Shown here in pieces: positions 46,188 to 57,663 of a stretch of DNA of 64,000 nucleotides (position 1 is the first letter of the stretch; each line of letters opens with the position of its first letter). Source of the stretch: Thermothielavioides terrestris NRRL 8126 (taxonomy: Eukaryota; Ascomycota; Sordariomycetes; Sordariales; Chaetomiaceae); contig NC_016458.1 in the NCBI RefSeq assembly GCF_000226115.1, positions 3,754,001 to 3,818,000 on the forward strand. The letters run 5' to 3'. The notes under the pieces are model-generated. The model did no database searches and had not been told where the DNA came from. It saw only the letters and a list, made by a program, of their open reading frames with translations. Position numbers and translations under genes: made by a program.

Positions 46188-49100
46188 AAGCAGGGCGACG
46201 AGGCCAGGGAGCGGCTGGTTTGTTTGCTCTCCGAGGAGGAAAAACAAAGAGGCAGGCTTGTCATGTGAGGATGGTCTGATTGGGGAGGAAGGGGGGTTTG
46301 AGCGGGGTTTCAGAGCCACACTACCGCTCTGGTAAATGGCACGATTGGCGAGCTGCCTTGTCAGTTGGCATGCAATCCCTCATGCTCCGCGTGGTATGTC
46401 GTGTTCCTACTGTATCCATCTACATTGCCTTGGAACAGGATCGCGGACACAATGAACATGACGAAATCATAGACACAGGATGAAAACATCCTCAGCCAGT
46501 CAGGGCCCGCATGCGAAGTACGTTGTCCACCACCATGCAAGCCTTATGCAGCGCTGTATATGTATGTGTCAACGGTTTATCTTGGTGCTCTGCCTACGCC
46601 TAGGGGTTGCTGTAATAACAAACGTGCGTGCCAGTCGGCAAAGATATCTGTGTGGGTTGATCCGTGAACTAGAACTGTGGAAGTTATCTTTGCTCCACTG
46701 CACATGCTACTACAGTATGCACTGTGATCGATTGCCAAGTCGCCTCGATCTCATTATCAACCTTCCCATTTGTAACGGTGGGTCTCTCGTGTCCTGCAGC
46801 GTTGTCAGTCTGACAAGGACGGACGTCGGATGAGGGAGAGACGAGGCTCGATCCGATCCATGCTCGAATGCAGCATCATCCTTACCGATCGGATGGTGGA
46901 AGATAACAAACTATCGGGCCTTTCATGAAGCGAGAATCATTTTTTTTCCCCGCCCTGAATAATTGCGTAGTCAGCCGTGATGCTCCTTTCCGGCTGCCCT
47001 GGCACCCTCTGACATTCGACGAGTCCGGCCTCCCGGGTAACCGGGCGCATGCAATCCGGGCCGGGATAGGTAACACAAGAATCAAGGGGTTGGAAAGGGG
47101 AAGGGGATTCATGGTCGACCAGCCTATGGCACCGCTCACCGGTCAAGATGCCCTCGGTCCGAGGGAGGGGTGATGCACCCTCGGTCAACGCGCTCGGTCA
47201 ATGCACAAAGACGAAGAGAGGAGCTCCAAAAGCGAATAACTACTCCGTACATACAGTCTTACGGCTACTCGGCCTCTTGTTGCGCGCGGCATCACTTTGA
47301 CAATTCAACTCCTCGCCTGGGGGTCATCGGCGGGGCGCCAGACCAACGTCAGCAACGAAGAACAGCGTAGCACCTGCGCTGTAGATGTACTACCTGCAGA
47401 ACACCGTACGATTTATCCTATGTAATCCGTATGTGTGTTGACTTGCTTAACTACGGCGTGTGTGTTTATTATGGCGGCGTTTCAAATAACTTGGTATGGA
47501 ACACTGTGTGAGCGACCGCTTCCCGGCTCCCGCGTGAAAGGACCCGGAATAGTTAAGCGATCCGACACCCACCGACAAGGACGGAAGGACGGCGGACGTG
47601 TTGACCTGCAGCCCCGGCTGGGCCGGTGGCGCGGCACATGCTGCGTCCTGCAATCATGAGTCGCTTGGCTTCCGTCTGCACCGAGTCGCCGCATACACTA
47701 GGGTCACATCATCGCAGGAAGGGCGGAGATCATCCTCGGCGTAGTGTACTGGTGCCATCGTTGCTGTCAACATGTCATAACCATGGTGTGCAGTATTCCC
47801 GTAGCCGCTGAAATTGAATCGTCATCGTAATTTGTTTGGTATCTACACTGTCCGGGTCAGGACCCGCCTTTTCACTTGTTCGTGTTGCATTGCGCTGTCA
47901 AAGGCCGGCAAACAAGGCTCGTGTCCTGTCCTGTCCAAAGTACCTGGCAGTACGTAAACCTGAAGCACAGTTTGGCTGCGGCCAGGTAGGTCTGGTGTAC
48001 ACTATACAATCATGATGCTATGTTGGAGTGCATCCGGACTGGAATCTCTCTTCCAGCAGATTGTCTAGATTACCCAGATCCAGTTAACCCACTTCTGCTG
48101 CCGAGATGCCGGGTCTGGGTCTCCAGAGACCCGACCATCCCGTCAAAATCCGAATCACGCGTGGCGACCGATGTCTGAATGTACATTCGGTAGTTACTGC
48201 GTAGACGGCGAAGCCGTGAGTCTCTGAAGAACATGAATTCGTAAGCCGCCAGGGGACGCCCCAGACGCGGGCCTGCACCGTCTAAATCGTTCAAGTCGAA
48301 TAACAAGTCGGGCCGAGTCCAGGAGACAAGAGTCGCGCCTCGCAAAGTCTGCCGCCTCATTAAGTTGCCTCGCCGCTGCGAGCACCGAGAAGTGCACTAG
48401 GTTATGCCGAGGTTCGAGAACTGGCAATCAAACTCACCAAGAGCGCAAAGAGCTGTTCAGGGCCACCGGGAGCTTCGCCCCTCATCCACTTGGGAGCATC
48501 ACAGCCACTGAACAAGTCGGAGCCGCGGGGCAAGCAGAGCCACGCAGTAGACTAAGTGCACCGACGCGTGATCGCACATGATCTGGTTTTTTCCTAGCAT
48601 CAAGGGAGAAGCCTCCTCGAGCTACTGGCGCCGAGGACAGGGACGTGGTCACAGGGATGTGTCGTGCTCAGGATTCGCCCTTCTGGCGAATCAGCGGGTG
48701 CGAAACAGGAACCTGCCCTGACGCTTTTCCGCGCCGGGGGCCGCGCCGTGCAGTTACGGACAAGACATGACAGCCTTGGACGCTCGTGGTCGTCGTCGAG
48801 TGGCATCGTGATCTTCTGGGCTACCTAACGTGTCCGGGCAGAGAGGAGGTGCGGCCGGGACTTCCGGGGAGACCACCAGGCGTCCAGCGCAGAATCCAAG
48901 AGGCGGGCGCCATCCAAGCCAGAGAGTGTGAGGCGCTCCCAGGTGGTTTGCCCACGCCACCGCTCTGTGGTTACGAGTCCTACACAGTAGTTCGGGGCTT
49001 GCCATCGAGTTGCCGAGGTCCTGGGCAGTGGTTGATGGAAGCAAGAGTGCAGCGTACTGTACACTGCCTTTAGCCTGGCGACCCGTGACAGTGCTGACGG

Positions 49101-50891
49101 GACGGCGTTGTTCGCTCCTCCCAGATCCATGATGTGTGCTGAGAACTTGTTTGACCAATGAACAATGGTCAAACGGCAGGCCCGACCAACCATTGGTAGG
49201 GAATACAGTACTGCGGTACGGTACCTTACCAATGGTGCCGCGCAGCGTGAGCCCAGAACAGGTCACAAGGTCGAAGCAGAGTCTTCTGGACGACCGAGAG
49301 AGCAGGCCCCCCCTGGTCGTCCATTCCAAGGCAGTCCATTCTTGCCCCCTGCCCCCATGCATTCCTTGCGTCCCCACGCGCCACACAGCGTTAACGTTAC
49401 CCTAACAGACGGGACCTGCTGACCTGCGTTCCATGCCGCCAGACCGCCTCCGGCAGGCGTCCCAATCCGGGCTTGGCACCCGGGGTCGCACGGAGCCCCA
49501 AACTGGCAGTTTTTGCCAGCACCTGCTTTTCCCTGGTTTCTGCGTGCTTGCTCCTGGTTCGCGTCTAAGCAGCGTCGGAAACTGCGATCTCCTCCCTGGT
49601 TTCCGCGCTGCTCGAGCGAGAGCGGTGGCGGGAGCTCTCTGACGCGCCATCTCTCGCTTGCAATTCTCGCCCGTTCTTCAAGGTCCCGCGGAAAACAGTC
49701 TCAACAACTCCAACACCGACTCTGGAAGGATCAAGGAGACGCGCGGGGGGAGGCCGAGTCAACCACGGCGTTGACATCAGGCTCTTACCATGTACGTCCG
49801 TTTCCAATGCACTTCTAGTGGAGTACTCGTATTGCCGCTTCGTCTTTGTCAGTCTGCTCTTCTCTGCTTCGCCTTCGCGCTCTCGGTGGGATCCCCCAAT
49901 CGATTGTCCTCACCCTGGTGCCGAGTGATTGCCGGTTTGGGCTGAACAGCTGAAGGCACCTGCGGCCGCCTATCGCTTCGCTGCACTCCACAGCAATGGC
50001 ACAGTTCCTAGCGTGGCAGATCATGCCCACCCGCCATTCCAGGCTGCCTGTCCGCTGCAGAAGCTTCACATATCCACCTCTCATAAAGGTGGCCGATAGG
50101 GTATCAGCGGCTGCCGAGATACCAGAGTTACCGAGAGGGAAACCCCATTCATCTCTACAAAGTCCACGCCCCTGTTCGAACATCGACGCCCCCGTCGGCG
50201 CCATCGCCCATTCTCATCCCACGTTTCTGCTGCGCGCAGCCAATCGAGGGGTCGAGAGGGCGTGGGAGCGCACCGACCCACAGGCGTTTTAACTCTTGTC
50301 AGCAAACCCACTTTCGCACCGCGAATTGCCTAGACTCCAAAGAGCCGGGGCCACTTTGACTTAACGATAACGTACCCGCACACACACCTTGCATTTTGGC
50401 GATTGCGCACATGCTCTTTCCTCAAATCCCATTCATGATGACACAAGGCGGCCCCTGCATCCTCCTCATTCCTTATCCTCTCTGAGTTTTCTCTCCCGGT
50501 ATCTATTTCACCAGCCCCGCTGAACCCAGGTCTAATCGTCCTTTCGCGTAGCTTGCCCGAGAGTCCCTCCCGATCTCAACAAACCCGGTTCTGACCGACA
50601 GCACCGAATACGGGGCCCGCAAGCGCGTCCCGTCTCGGCCACTTACCTACCGCCTTTGTTGCTCCTGAACCGGCTTGTCAACCGTCACTCACGGTTCTTC
50701 CGTCCGGCCGGCGCCTGAAAGAACGACGGTGTGGCGTTGTTCCTCTCAGAATCACATCATTTTCTTCCCACAGCCATTCATGACCGCCTTTCTACGGTCA
50801 CTTATGAGCGCATCTTCTTGTTGCTCGTCGGAGCAGGATTGAAGGCGATCTGGACGGCCGTCCGTTGATCACGGAGGTGTTCGATTTCAGA
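46188..50891. other. Large spacer, 4.7 kb, between trm5 and the Reg1-like gene
   Basis: No gene supported. Scattered TACTCCGTAC and GTACGG motifs occur (47241-47250 and near 47404). The last kilobase before 50892 is C/T-rich and looks like a long leader, consistent with a regulated gene. The longest frame (minus strand, 48754-49386) starts at a GTG and resembles nothing. Confidence 0.5.
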
Positions 50892-52714
50892 ATGGCTGTG
50901 GTCCTTACTTCGGAAGAGGACGGCTATTTCTCGTCAACGCTGCGCCGTTCACACTCGCAGCCCAAGTTCGCATCTGAGCGTTCCGAATTACGCACTTCGG
51001 CTTCAACATCAAAGCTCAGCGACCTCATCTCTCAGACCTCCGGGCCATTTCCGGCGTCAACAGGTTCCTCAGCGCTGTCGTCCCCTCCCGCCACACAGGT
51101 CGAATCTGCCGACTTGTCATACTCGTCAACACCGGCCACTCACTTTTCTTTGGCGTCGGATTGCGGCGAGCCCAGCCATTTGGACGTCATCACACGGGAA
51201 GACGTCGTCCTGCCGCAGGTCGACGACTGCGGCTACTTTGGTCGGCTGGGGAACCTGGAGCCGCATCCGAGTCCACTGACGAACGACCCGGACACTTGTT
51301 CACCGGACCAACAGGATGACTCGGCTCCGACCACGAGGCCGGGGAGTCCGGTTGTCTTGGAGAGAGCCGAAGATGACATAGCTGTGCGACCGGAGCCCTC
51401 TCGGCATGTCGACTACTTCTCGCATGATTGGCGCGAGGAGGACATATGGTCGTCATGGAAGTTCATCGTGTCGAGACGGGGCGATTTTAACAATGCTGCC
51501 CGGCTGGAGAATGCGTCGTGGAGAACGTGGATGAAGTCGAAAAACAACCTGGGCACGGTTTCGGCCGAGACTTTGAACTGGTATTTCGACCCTTCCTGAG
51601 CCGCTTCTGAGTGTGCAGGTTTCTGACGTGGCACAGGCTCAAGGACCACGATGTGACATGGCTCTACGGGCCATTACAAACTGGCACGTCCAGTTTGAAC
51701 GACACGTCGACAAGCTCGAACAGCGCCAAGCTGTCCAAGTCGAGTTCATTCATTAACAAAAAGCCGATCCTGAAGAAGCGAAGCATGTCGGAAATCATGC
51801 TGCAAAGGTCGCTCTCCACTTCGTCGCTCGTGAAGCAGGCTGCTGCAGCCGTGCAGGCTCAGCAGCAGGGCGGCTTGAAGAGGATGGGTAGGCGACCAGG
51901 TCTGGATCGAGCCAACACTGACTACATTACCTTCCCATTCTCTTCGCGAGGGTTAAGCCACGATGGGACCAGCCTGTACCCTTCGACGAGATCGTCTGGG
52001 ATTGCTTCGCCGAATAGTGGGCGGAAGCACATTCACTTCAACGAGCAGGTATCCCAGTGCATTGCTGTCGAGATAAAAGAGGAGGATGACGAAGATGATG
52101 ATGCCGACATGGACCGGTATCACTACGACAGCGACTCGGACGACGGCGCCATCATGATGAAGCGGATCCAACCCAAGAAGAGGCGACCAGTACTGAGGAA
52201 GACGAAGCGACCCAACAGTGGTGGGGAGAGCAAGACGATTGCCATGCTTCCCTCGACGACGTTGAAATACAGGGAAGATACGCCCGAGCCGGCGGGATCG
52301 GCCGGGAAGCATCGCAGCACCGGGTTTAGGAGCCCACCGCTATCACCTTCGTCATCGCAGGAAACGCTCCGCCCCTCCAAGAAGTCGGGGAAGTTGCTCC
52401 TCGGCGGAGACGACGATGACGATGACGATGATGACGACGACAAAAAAGACATGGACAAGGACGACTTAGGTTCCAGCACGTATTCATCTCTCCGACACAG
52501 CGAGGGCGGTTCCGGGCTGCGCCGGTCGGTCTCGTCGATCAGCCTATCGGGCGAACCAACGGGGATGCGCAGGACATCGTCCGGGATGTTCATGCCACTC
52601 GAACCCGGGGAATCGGGCGCTACGAGCGACGGCCTGATCGGTCGGATCATTGACACGGTAAATACGGCCCGGGACATTGCCCACGTTATATGGAACGTGG
52701 GCTGGAGGAGTTGA
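50892..52714 (+). CDS. reg1: Reg1-like regulatory subunit of protein phosphatase 1
   Basis: Predicted targeting subunit that brings PP1 (Glc7) to Snf1 kinase and so controls glucose repression. Exons are 50892-51580 and 51637-52714, with a 56-bp intron (GTATTT, branch CTGAC, ...CAG), giving 588 residues. The start is the first ATG; the frame upstream opens only at a TTG. The fungal Reg1 core domain runs about 184-250 (WSSWKFIVSRRGDFNNAARLENASWRTW ... LKDHDVTWLYGPLQ), split by the intron and rejoined in frame. KHIHFNEQVSQCIAVE at about residues 360-375 is the PP1-binding RVxF-type motif of Reg1. A poly-D tract (52411-52443) and a Ser-rich tail follow; the last helix IIDTVNTARDIAHVIWNVGW is conserved in relatives as I recall. 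Confidence 0.88.
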
Positions 52715-53990
52715 TGCCGGGTTCGTGTGGCGAGAGTCGTTCTTGTTAACCCTGTGTTCTTCTAGAAGGAGGCTGCTTTCAAAACCAATCGACTCGCGCG
52801 CAATTCGAGGAGCTTTCAGGGATTGTACGATTAAGACGGAAAAAGCATTGGGCCGAATGGCGTCCTCCGACCCGCAGGCTAGCTACAAGGCGTCTTGGTT
52901 GCGACACGGGGCGGGCGGACACCATTCACCCTCAGCGAGACGAAGCTGCTTTTGTATCGGTAGTTGCGGGCGTTGCTGGACGTTCAGGTCGCGCTGGTTG
53001 GCACACAACCGGAATCATGCATTGGTCGGGGTGTCTTGAGCAGGCTTGCTTTTTCTTTTTTTAAAAGGTACCGGATTTTGTTGTTCTCGGATCTGGTTTG
53101 CGCATGGCTGCCGGGGGTAGCTTTTCCGGGATGGGCTGCATCGTGTCGTTTGGGCCTTTGGCGGACACAATACCCACCGGTCACCTTGATTTTTGGGCCT
53201 TGGTGTTGTCGCGACGAGGAAACAAGGGAAGAGGCACGGTTTTTCGGCAACGGACAATGGGGCTGGCCGCTTTTGGCGCTGTATCTGGTAGTTTCGATCT
53301 TGAGCGGTTTCGTTCAGCCGTTGGAGTCATGGCAAGATAAAAGATTAAAAGGGAAGAGACAAACCTACCAAGTACGGAGGTATGTGCGATTGTTGCGTCG
53401 ACCACGTTAGGTGACGACGTTGTCCGGGGCTTCCGAGACGTGCTGCCTACACACACTATTTACAGTATCGAGAATTAGGTAGTAATCAATGATTACGGCT
53501 GTTTTGATTGACCATCTGGACGCCGCGTGAAAAGACTGTTCTCGAGCCAAAGTGTATTGCTGGTAGTTGTGTCCTGCAGTATGGTTGAGATCAGCATTGT
53601 GCGAAGTTGACGGAGGGGCGCAGAGCTTCCCGTATTCTGTCCGTATCCGTATGTAACGTTATTTCGTATGTATTCCGTACACTCTTACCGGGCATTCTTC
53701 CCCATGCCACTTGGAAGTGATGGTGGGTCCAGCCATGGGAGCTCGGACCCGCCCAAGGCTGCCGGGAACGCGTTGCACCGTTGCACCGGGAGCTGCCTGG
53801 AGCTCATCGGCCAACCTCAACAACCTGCTTGACAGCCGCCAACGAGCCAAAGCCGACCATCTCGAGAATTCAAACAGCGTCTTCGTCCTCCACGTCGACA
53901 CCCCGCATCCTACAAATTCCCTGGATTTGCTGCTGAATTTTCAGATACCGGCCCCGGGGGATAACTTACAAACACACAAGAAGGCACAGA
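52715..53990. other. Intergenic between reg1 and pre2
   Basis: No gene supported; contains a TATTCCGTAC motif at 53671-53680 and a C/T-rich leader before pre2. Confidence 0.55.
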
Positions 53991-54928
53991 ATGGATGCCC
54001 TCGTGGCGCGGTACAGCCGGCCGGCGTACCGGCAGAACGAGGTCTTCACGGAGCAGGAACAGCAGGACCTCGCCGATGCCGTGCCCAGCCTCTCACTCAA
54101 GTTTGCCATGCCGCCGGTGGCGCACGTAAGCCCTGCCGGTTCTAGTTCTCCTTGGATCGAAGCGTTCGTCGTCCGCTAACGGCATGGTGTGTGCCCAATG
54201 ACCAGCCCTCAGCCTGGCTCCGCGCCGCGACAGACGACCGATCGAACCCGGCGTGCCCGATCAAGATTGCGCACGGCACGACGACGCTGGCGTTCCGCTT
54301 CCAGGGCGGCATCATCGTGGCCACCGACTCGCGCGCCACGGCGGGCGACTGGATCGCCAGCCAGACGGTCAAAAAGGTCATCGAGATCAACTCGGTCCTG
54401 CTGGGCACCATGGCCGGCGGCGCCGCCGACTGCCAGTACTGGCTCGCCTGGCTCGGCATGCAGTGCCGCCTGCACGAGCTGCGCCACAAGCGCCGCATCA
54501 GCGTCGCCGCCGCCTCCAAGATCCTCGCCAACCTGGTCTACCAGTACAAGGGCATGGGCCTGTCCATGGGCACCATGTGCGCCGGCGTCACCGAGGAGGA
54601 GGGCCCCGCGCTGTACTACATCGACTCGGACGGCACCCGGCTGGCCGGCAACCTGTTCTGCGTCGGGTCCGGCCAGACGTTCGCCTACGGCGTGCTCGAC
54701 GCCGAGTACCGCTATGACCTGACCACCGAGGAGGCGCTCGAGCTCGGCAGCCGCAGCATCCTGGCCGCCACCCACCGCGACGCCTACTCGGGCGGCTTCA
54801 TCAACCTGTACCACGTCAAGCAGGACGGCTGGGTCAAGCACGGCTTCACCGACACGAACCCGGTGTTCTGGAAGACCAAGCTGGAGAAGGGCGAGTTCAG
54901 CAACGTCACGAGCGATCTCTCGGACTAG
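53991..54928 (+). CDS. pre2: 20S proteasome subunit beta5 (Pre2), chymotrypsin-like
   Basis: Catalytic subunit of the proteasome core cleaving after hydrophobic residues. Exons are 53991-54125 and 54206-54928, with an 80-bp intron (GTAAGC, branch GCTAAC, ...CCAG), giving 285 residues. The propeptide is residues 1-69 and is removed at HG|T. The nucleophile is T70 (mature Thr1) in GTTTLAF. D86 and K102 correspond to the catalytic Asp17 and Lys33. [12 protein letters not shown] and the [12 protein letters not shown] segment are beta5 hallmarks. A short C-terminal extension ends in TSDLSD. Convergent with qri7, 371 bp apart. Confidence 0.95.
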
Positions 54929-55299
54929 ATGTTGGGGCTGGTGGGGGAAATGGCGGTGATGAATAGCGGGGGGTCACTTAGAGAGAACGGGAATGTCGTG
55001 GTGGCATTCGGTTTTGGTATTTTCACGATGGGGCGGCGGGACCACGGCGTCAGTCAATTGGGATCAGGGCAGAAATCAAGACGAGCGACGGGCTTGTACA
55101 TACATACATGTACAACAGAGCATTGGTGCAGCACTCTGGTGAAGGCATGATCTTCCCCTTCGCCGGGGCGGGGTGAATGAAGTGATTGAGATACACTTGT
55201 CTATACACCGCTCCCCCCAGGCCAGCCCTCAGCTGTTAGTTATCCTATGGTACACGCACACGTACAGGTACACGGCGAAACCTGCGCCCCCTTATTCAT
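54929..55299. other. Intergenic between convergent pre2 and qri7
   Basis: Facing 3' regions with no other feature seen. Confidence 0.6.
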
Positions 55300-56994
55300 C
55301 TATCTCGCACTTGTCGGCCCAGTATCTTCCTGGTACCTTTCTTCCTCCCCCTCCTTCCCCCTCCTCGACCACCCAGGCGCGCCCAGAATCCCGCCGCCGC
55401 CCATCGGCCACCGCCGGACGGGCAGCACGTCCAGCCCGCTCCGCCAGCCGGCCCGCCACATCTCGGTGCCGGCCCACGCGATCATGGCCGCGTTGTCGGT
55501 GCACAGCCCCGGCGGCGGCCGGACCACCGCCGGGCTGTGCTGCCCGCCGCGCCCGCCGCGCGCGCGCGCAAGCAGCGTCGTGCGCAGCACGTGCCGCAGG
55601 AAGCCGTTGGAGGCGACGCCGCCTGATACCACTAGTGTTTTGATCGGTTCTGGTTCGGGTTGGGGTTGGGGGTGGGGGGTGGTTTTTGGTGGGTCTTGTT
55701 GGGGAGTTTCTGGGTGATGTGCGTCGTTGGTGATCGTCGCAGTTGCGGCGGCTGTTTCCCTCTTGCGCGGTTGCTTCCCCCCCTGCGGGTTCAGCTGCTC
55801 GAGCGCGAAGAGGACGCGGCTGGCTAGGTGCTCGAAGGCAAGCTTCATGGTCGCGCGGGCCAGCTCCCGGCGCTGCGGCTCGTCCATGTGCGGGTTCTGC
55901 TGCATGATGGCCTGCACGCGGCCGCCGAGCCCGGAGAAGTCGAAGGCCATCTCGCGGCTCTGGCTCAGCGGCGGCGTCAGCGACCAGCCGTGCTCGGCTG
56001 ACTGGTAGGGCCTGAGCTCTTCGGCGCGCGTGGCGGGCGGAGTGTAGTCGTAGTCTACGCCGCCGGAGGAGGAAGACGGGGGGAAGGCGAAGGCCTCGAG
56101 CTCGGCGCCGTACATGACGTCCCCCGCCTTGCTGAGCACGTCAGGAGGCAGGATGAGGCGGGCGCACTTGTCAAGCATGTCGCCGATGGCGACGTTCTGC
56201 GCGTCGGCCAGGATCTCGTGCGAGACCACCGAGCGGGAGAGAAGCAGCTGCGTGTGGCCTCCCGAGACGAGGAGGCTCAGGAAGGGGAAGGCCGGGTTCA
56301 GCCGCTCCCGGATCCGCTGGTCGGGTTCCGGCTCGGACTCGCCCTGGCCAGCTGACGGCGTGCCATCCGGCCACGGTTGATCGAGAGCATAGGCCAGGCG
56401 CGGCGTCAGGGCGTGGGCCTGCATGTGGTGGACGGCCAGCAGCGGCACCTGCCACGCCACGGCCAGCCCCTTCGCCACGGCCAGGCCGACAGACAGGCTG
56501 GAGGTCATGCCCGGGCCGCGCGTGACGCTGATGAAGTCGGGCTTCCGGTGGAGGGTCCACGAGCCCGGCGCTGCGTCGGGACGCCTCATCACGGTGTCCG
56601 TTCCGGGCTGGGCGCGGGGTAGAGCCGCGATAGCCGCATCAACGAGAGGCGCTAGGCCGGACATGTGCGACTGGACGGCAGTGACGGGGCAGACGCCGAG
56701 GAACTCGGTGTTGTCGGACGTGATCTTGCGGTTGAAGTGCAGGCGCGCCGCGTCGCCCCTCCTCTCGAGGACGGCGACGCACGTGTCGTCGCACGACGTC
56801 TCGATGGCGAGGGTCAACAGTGACCGGGAATGATCGGGTGGTGGCTTGGGTGTCGGAATGGTCCCGGCGTCACCGCTCGTTCTCGTGCTCAGGCAGCGGT
56901 GTCCGGCGTGGACATGTACATGCCGAAGGGGAGCACGCGGGCCTGCTCTGCCGGCGAGCCGGCGCAGCCCAAGAGATGCATTCGCGTGTCTCAT
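55300..56994 (-). CDS. qri7: Qri7/TsaD: mitochondrial tRNA t6A37 threonylcarbamoyltransferase
   Basis: Transfers threonylcarbamoyl from TC-AMP to A37 of mitochondrial tRNAs reading ANN codons. Single exon, 564 residues, longer than typical Qri7. The N terminus (MRHANASLGLRRLAGRAGPRAPLRHV...) is basic and Arg-rich, fitting a presequence; this marks it as Qri7 rather than cytosolic Kae1. The ASKHA fold starts LTLAIETSCDDTCVAVL. Metal ligands H190-x3-H194 lie in HHMQAH. FLSLLVSGGHTQL, the FDFSGLGGRV segment and VVSGGVASNGFLRHV are TsaD signatures. A low-complexity insert rich in P, Q, E and T (about residues 415-460) and a Gly/Arg/Glu-rich tail after residue 525 are extra. CTDNAAMIAWAG is the conserved C-terminal motif. 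Confidence 0.92.
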   Translation of the reverse strand: MRHANASLGLRRLAGRAGPRAPLRHVHVHAGHRCLSTRTSGDAGTIPTPKPPPDHSRSLLTLAIETSCDDTCVAVLERRGDAARLHFNRKITSDNTEFLGVCPVTAVQSHMSGLAPLVDAAIAALPRAQPGTDTVMRRPDAAPGSWTLHRKPDFISVTRGPGMTSSLSVGLAVAKGLAVAWQVPLLAVHHMQAHALTPRLAYALDQPWPDGTPSAGQGESEPEPDQRIRERLNPAFPFLSLLVSGGHTQLLLSRSVVSHEILADAQNVAIGDMLDKCARLILPPDVLSKAGDVMYGAELEAFAFPPSSSSGGVDYDYTPPATRAEELRPYQSAEHGWSLTPPLSQSREMAFDFSGLGGRVQAIMQQNPHMDEPQRRELARATMKLAFEHLASRVLFALEQLNPQGGKQPRKRETAAATATITNDAHHPETPQQDPPKTTPHPQPQPEPEPIKTLVVSGGVASNGFLRHVLRTTLLARARGGRGGQHSPAVVRPPPGLCTDNAAMIAWAGTEMWRAGWRSGLDVLPVRRWPMGGGGILGAPGWSRRGKEGEEERYQEDTGPTSAR

Positions 56995-57663
56995 GGCCTC
57001 GTCTCATCTCAAGCTCAAGCTCAGGCTCAGATTCAGGCTCACGCTCACGCTTGTACTCTCACTCTGAGGCTCGCTCTCCCCTTGTTCTGCTGCCATAAGA
57101 ACCAAGAAGCAAGTTGCAACAGTGGACAGCAACCTAATTGCTGGTTGCTTGTCGACTTGACATTGGATTGGGGGCTGCTGTCTCGGTCAACTACTGAGCA
57201 TCCAGGTCTCGTTGGCAAAGTGCCGTGGCTTACGATCACCGCATTGTAGAGGCCATTTTGCAGTGAAGCTTACAATCACTTGAGTTGCTGTGAAGGGTGC
57301 GAGGATCAAGCGTTTTGGGCCATCAAGGTGCATTTGCATGTACAGATGGATTTGGGTGGTTTGCCGAGATCGAGACAGCTGGCAGCAGCCGTCAGTTATC
57401 AACCCCTAACTACTATACGTACTCTGTAATCAACCCCCTGAACCTTTGAACACCTTCAACATATCACCGACACAAAGCTTATGTGGCATTAAAATCGCCG
57501 GTGTAATAAATATCAACGCCTTCTCAATGCCTATGCAATTTGATTACTCCCTTCCCGATGCAAGATGACGGACAGAAAAGAAAAAGAAAAAAATGAGAAC
57601 GAAAAGGGGGTGGGAAAGGATTCAAAACAGTAGCACTCCTCTTCTTCCCCTCACGTTCCCTGA
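56995..57663. other. Spacer between the unknown membrane protein gene and qri7
   Basis: Contains the qri7 leader with a hexamer repeat (57008-57067) and the 3' flank of the next minus-strand gene. No gene supported. Confidence 0.6.
57008..57067. repeat. Degenerate CTCAAG/CTCAGG hexamer array, about ten units
   Basis: Ten six-base units in register, starting 14 bp upstream of the qri7 ATG, so probably in its 5' leader (read as CTTGAG-type units on the minus strand). Confidence 0.8.

Noticed and set aside
48408..48430. GGTTCGAGAAC, tRNA T-arm-like
   Set aside because: Flanks are not complementary and no cloverleaf can be drawn.
48754..49386. 210-codon minus-strand frame in the trm5/reg1 spacer
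   Set aside because: Begins at GTG, with no intron logic, neighbour or family match.
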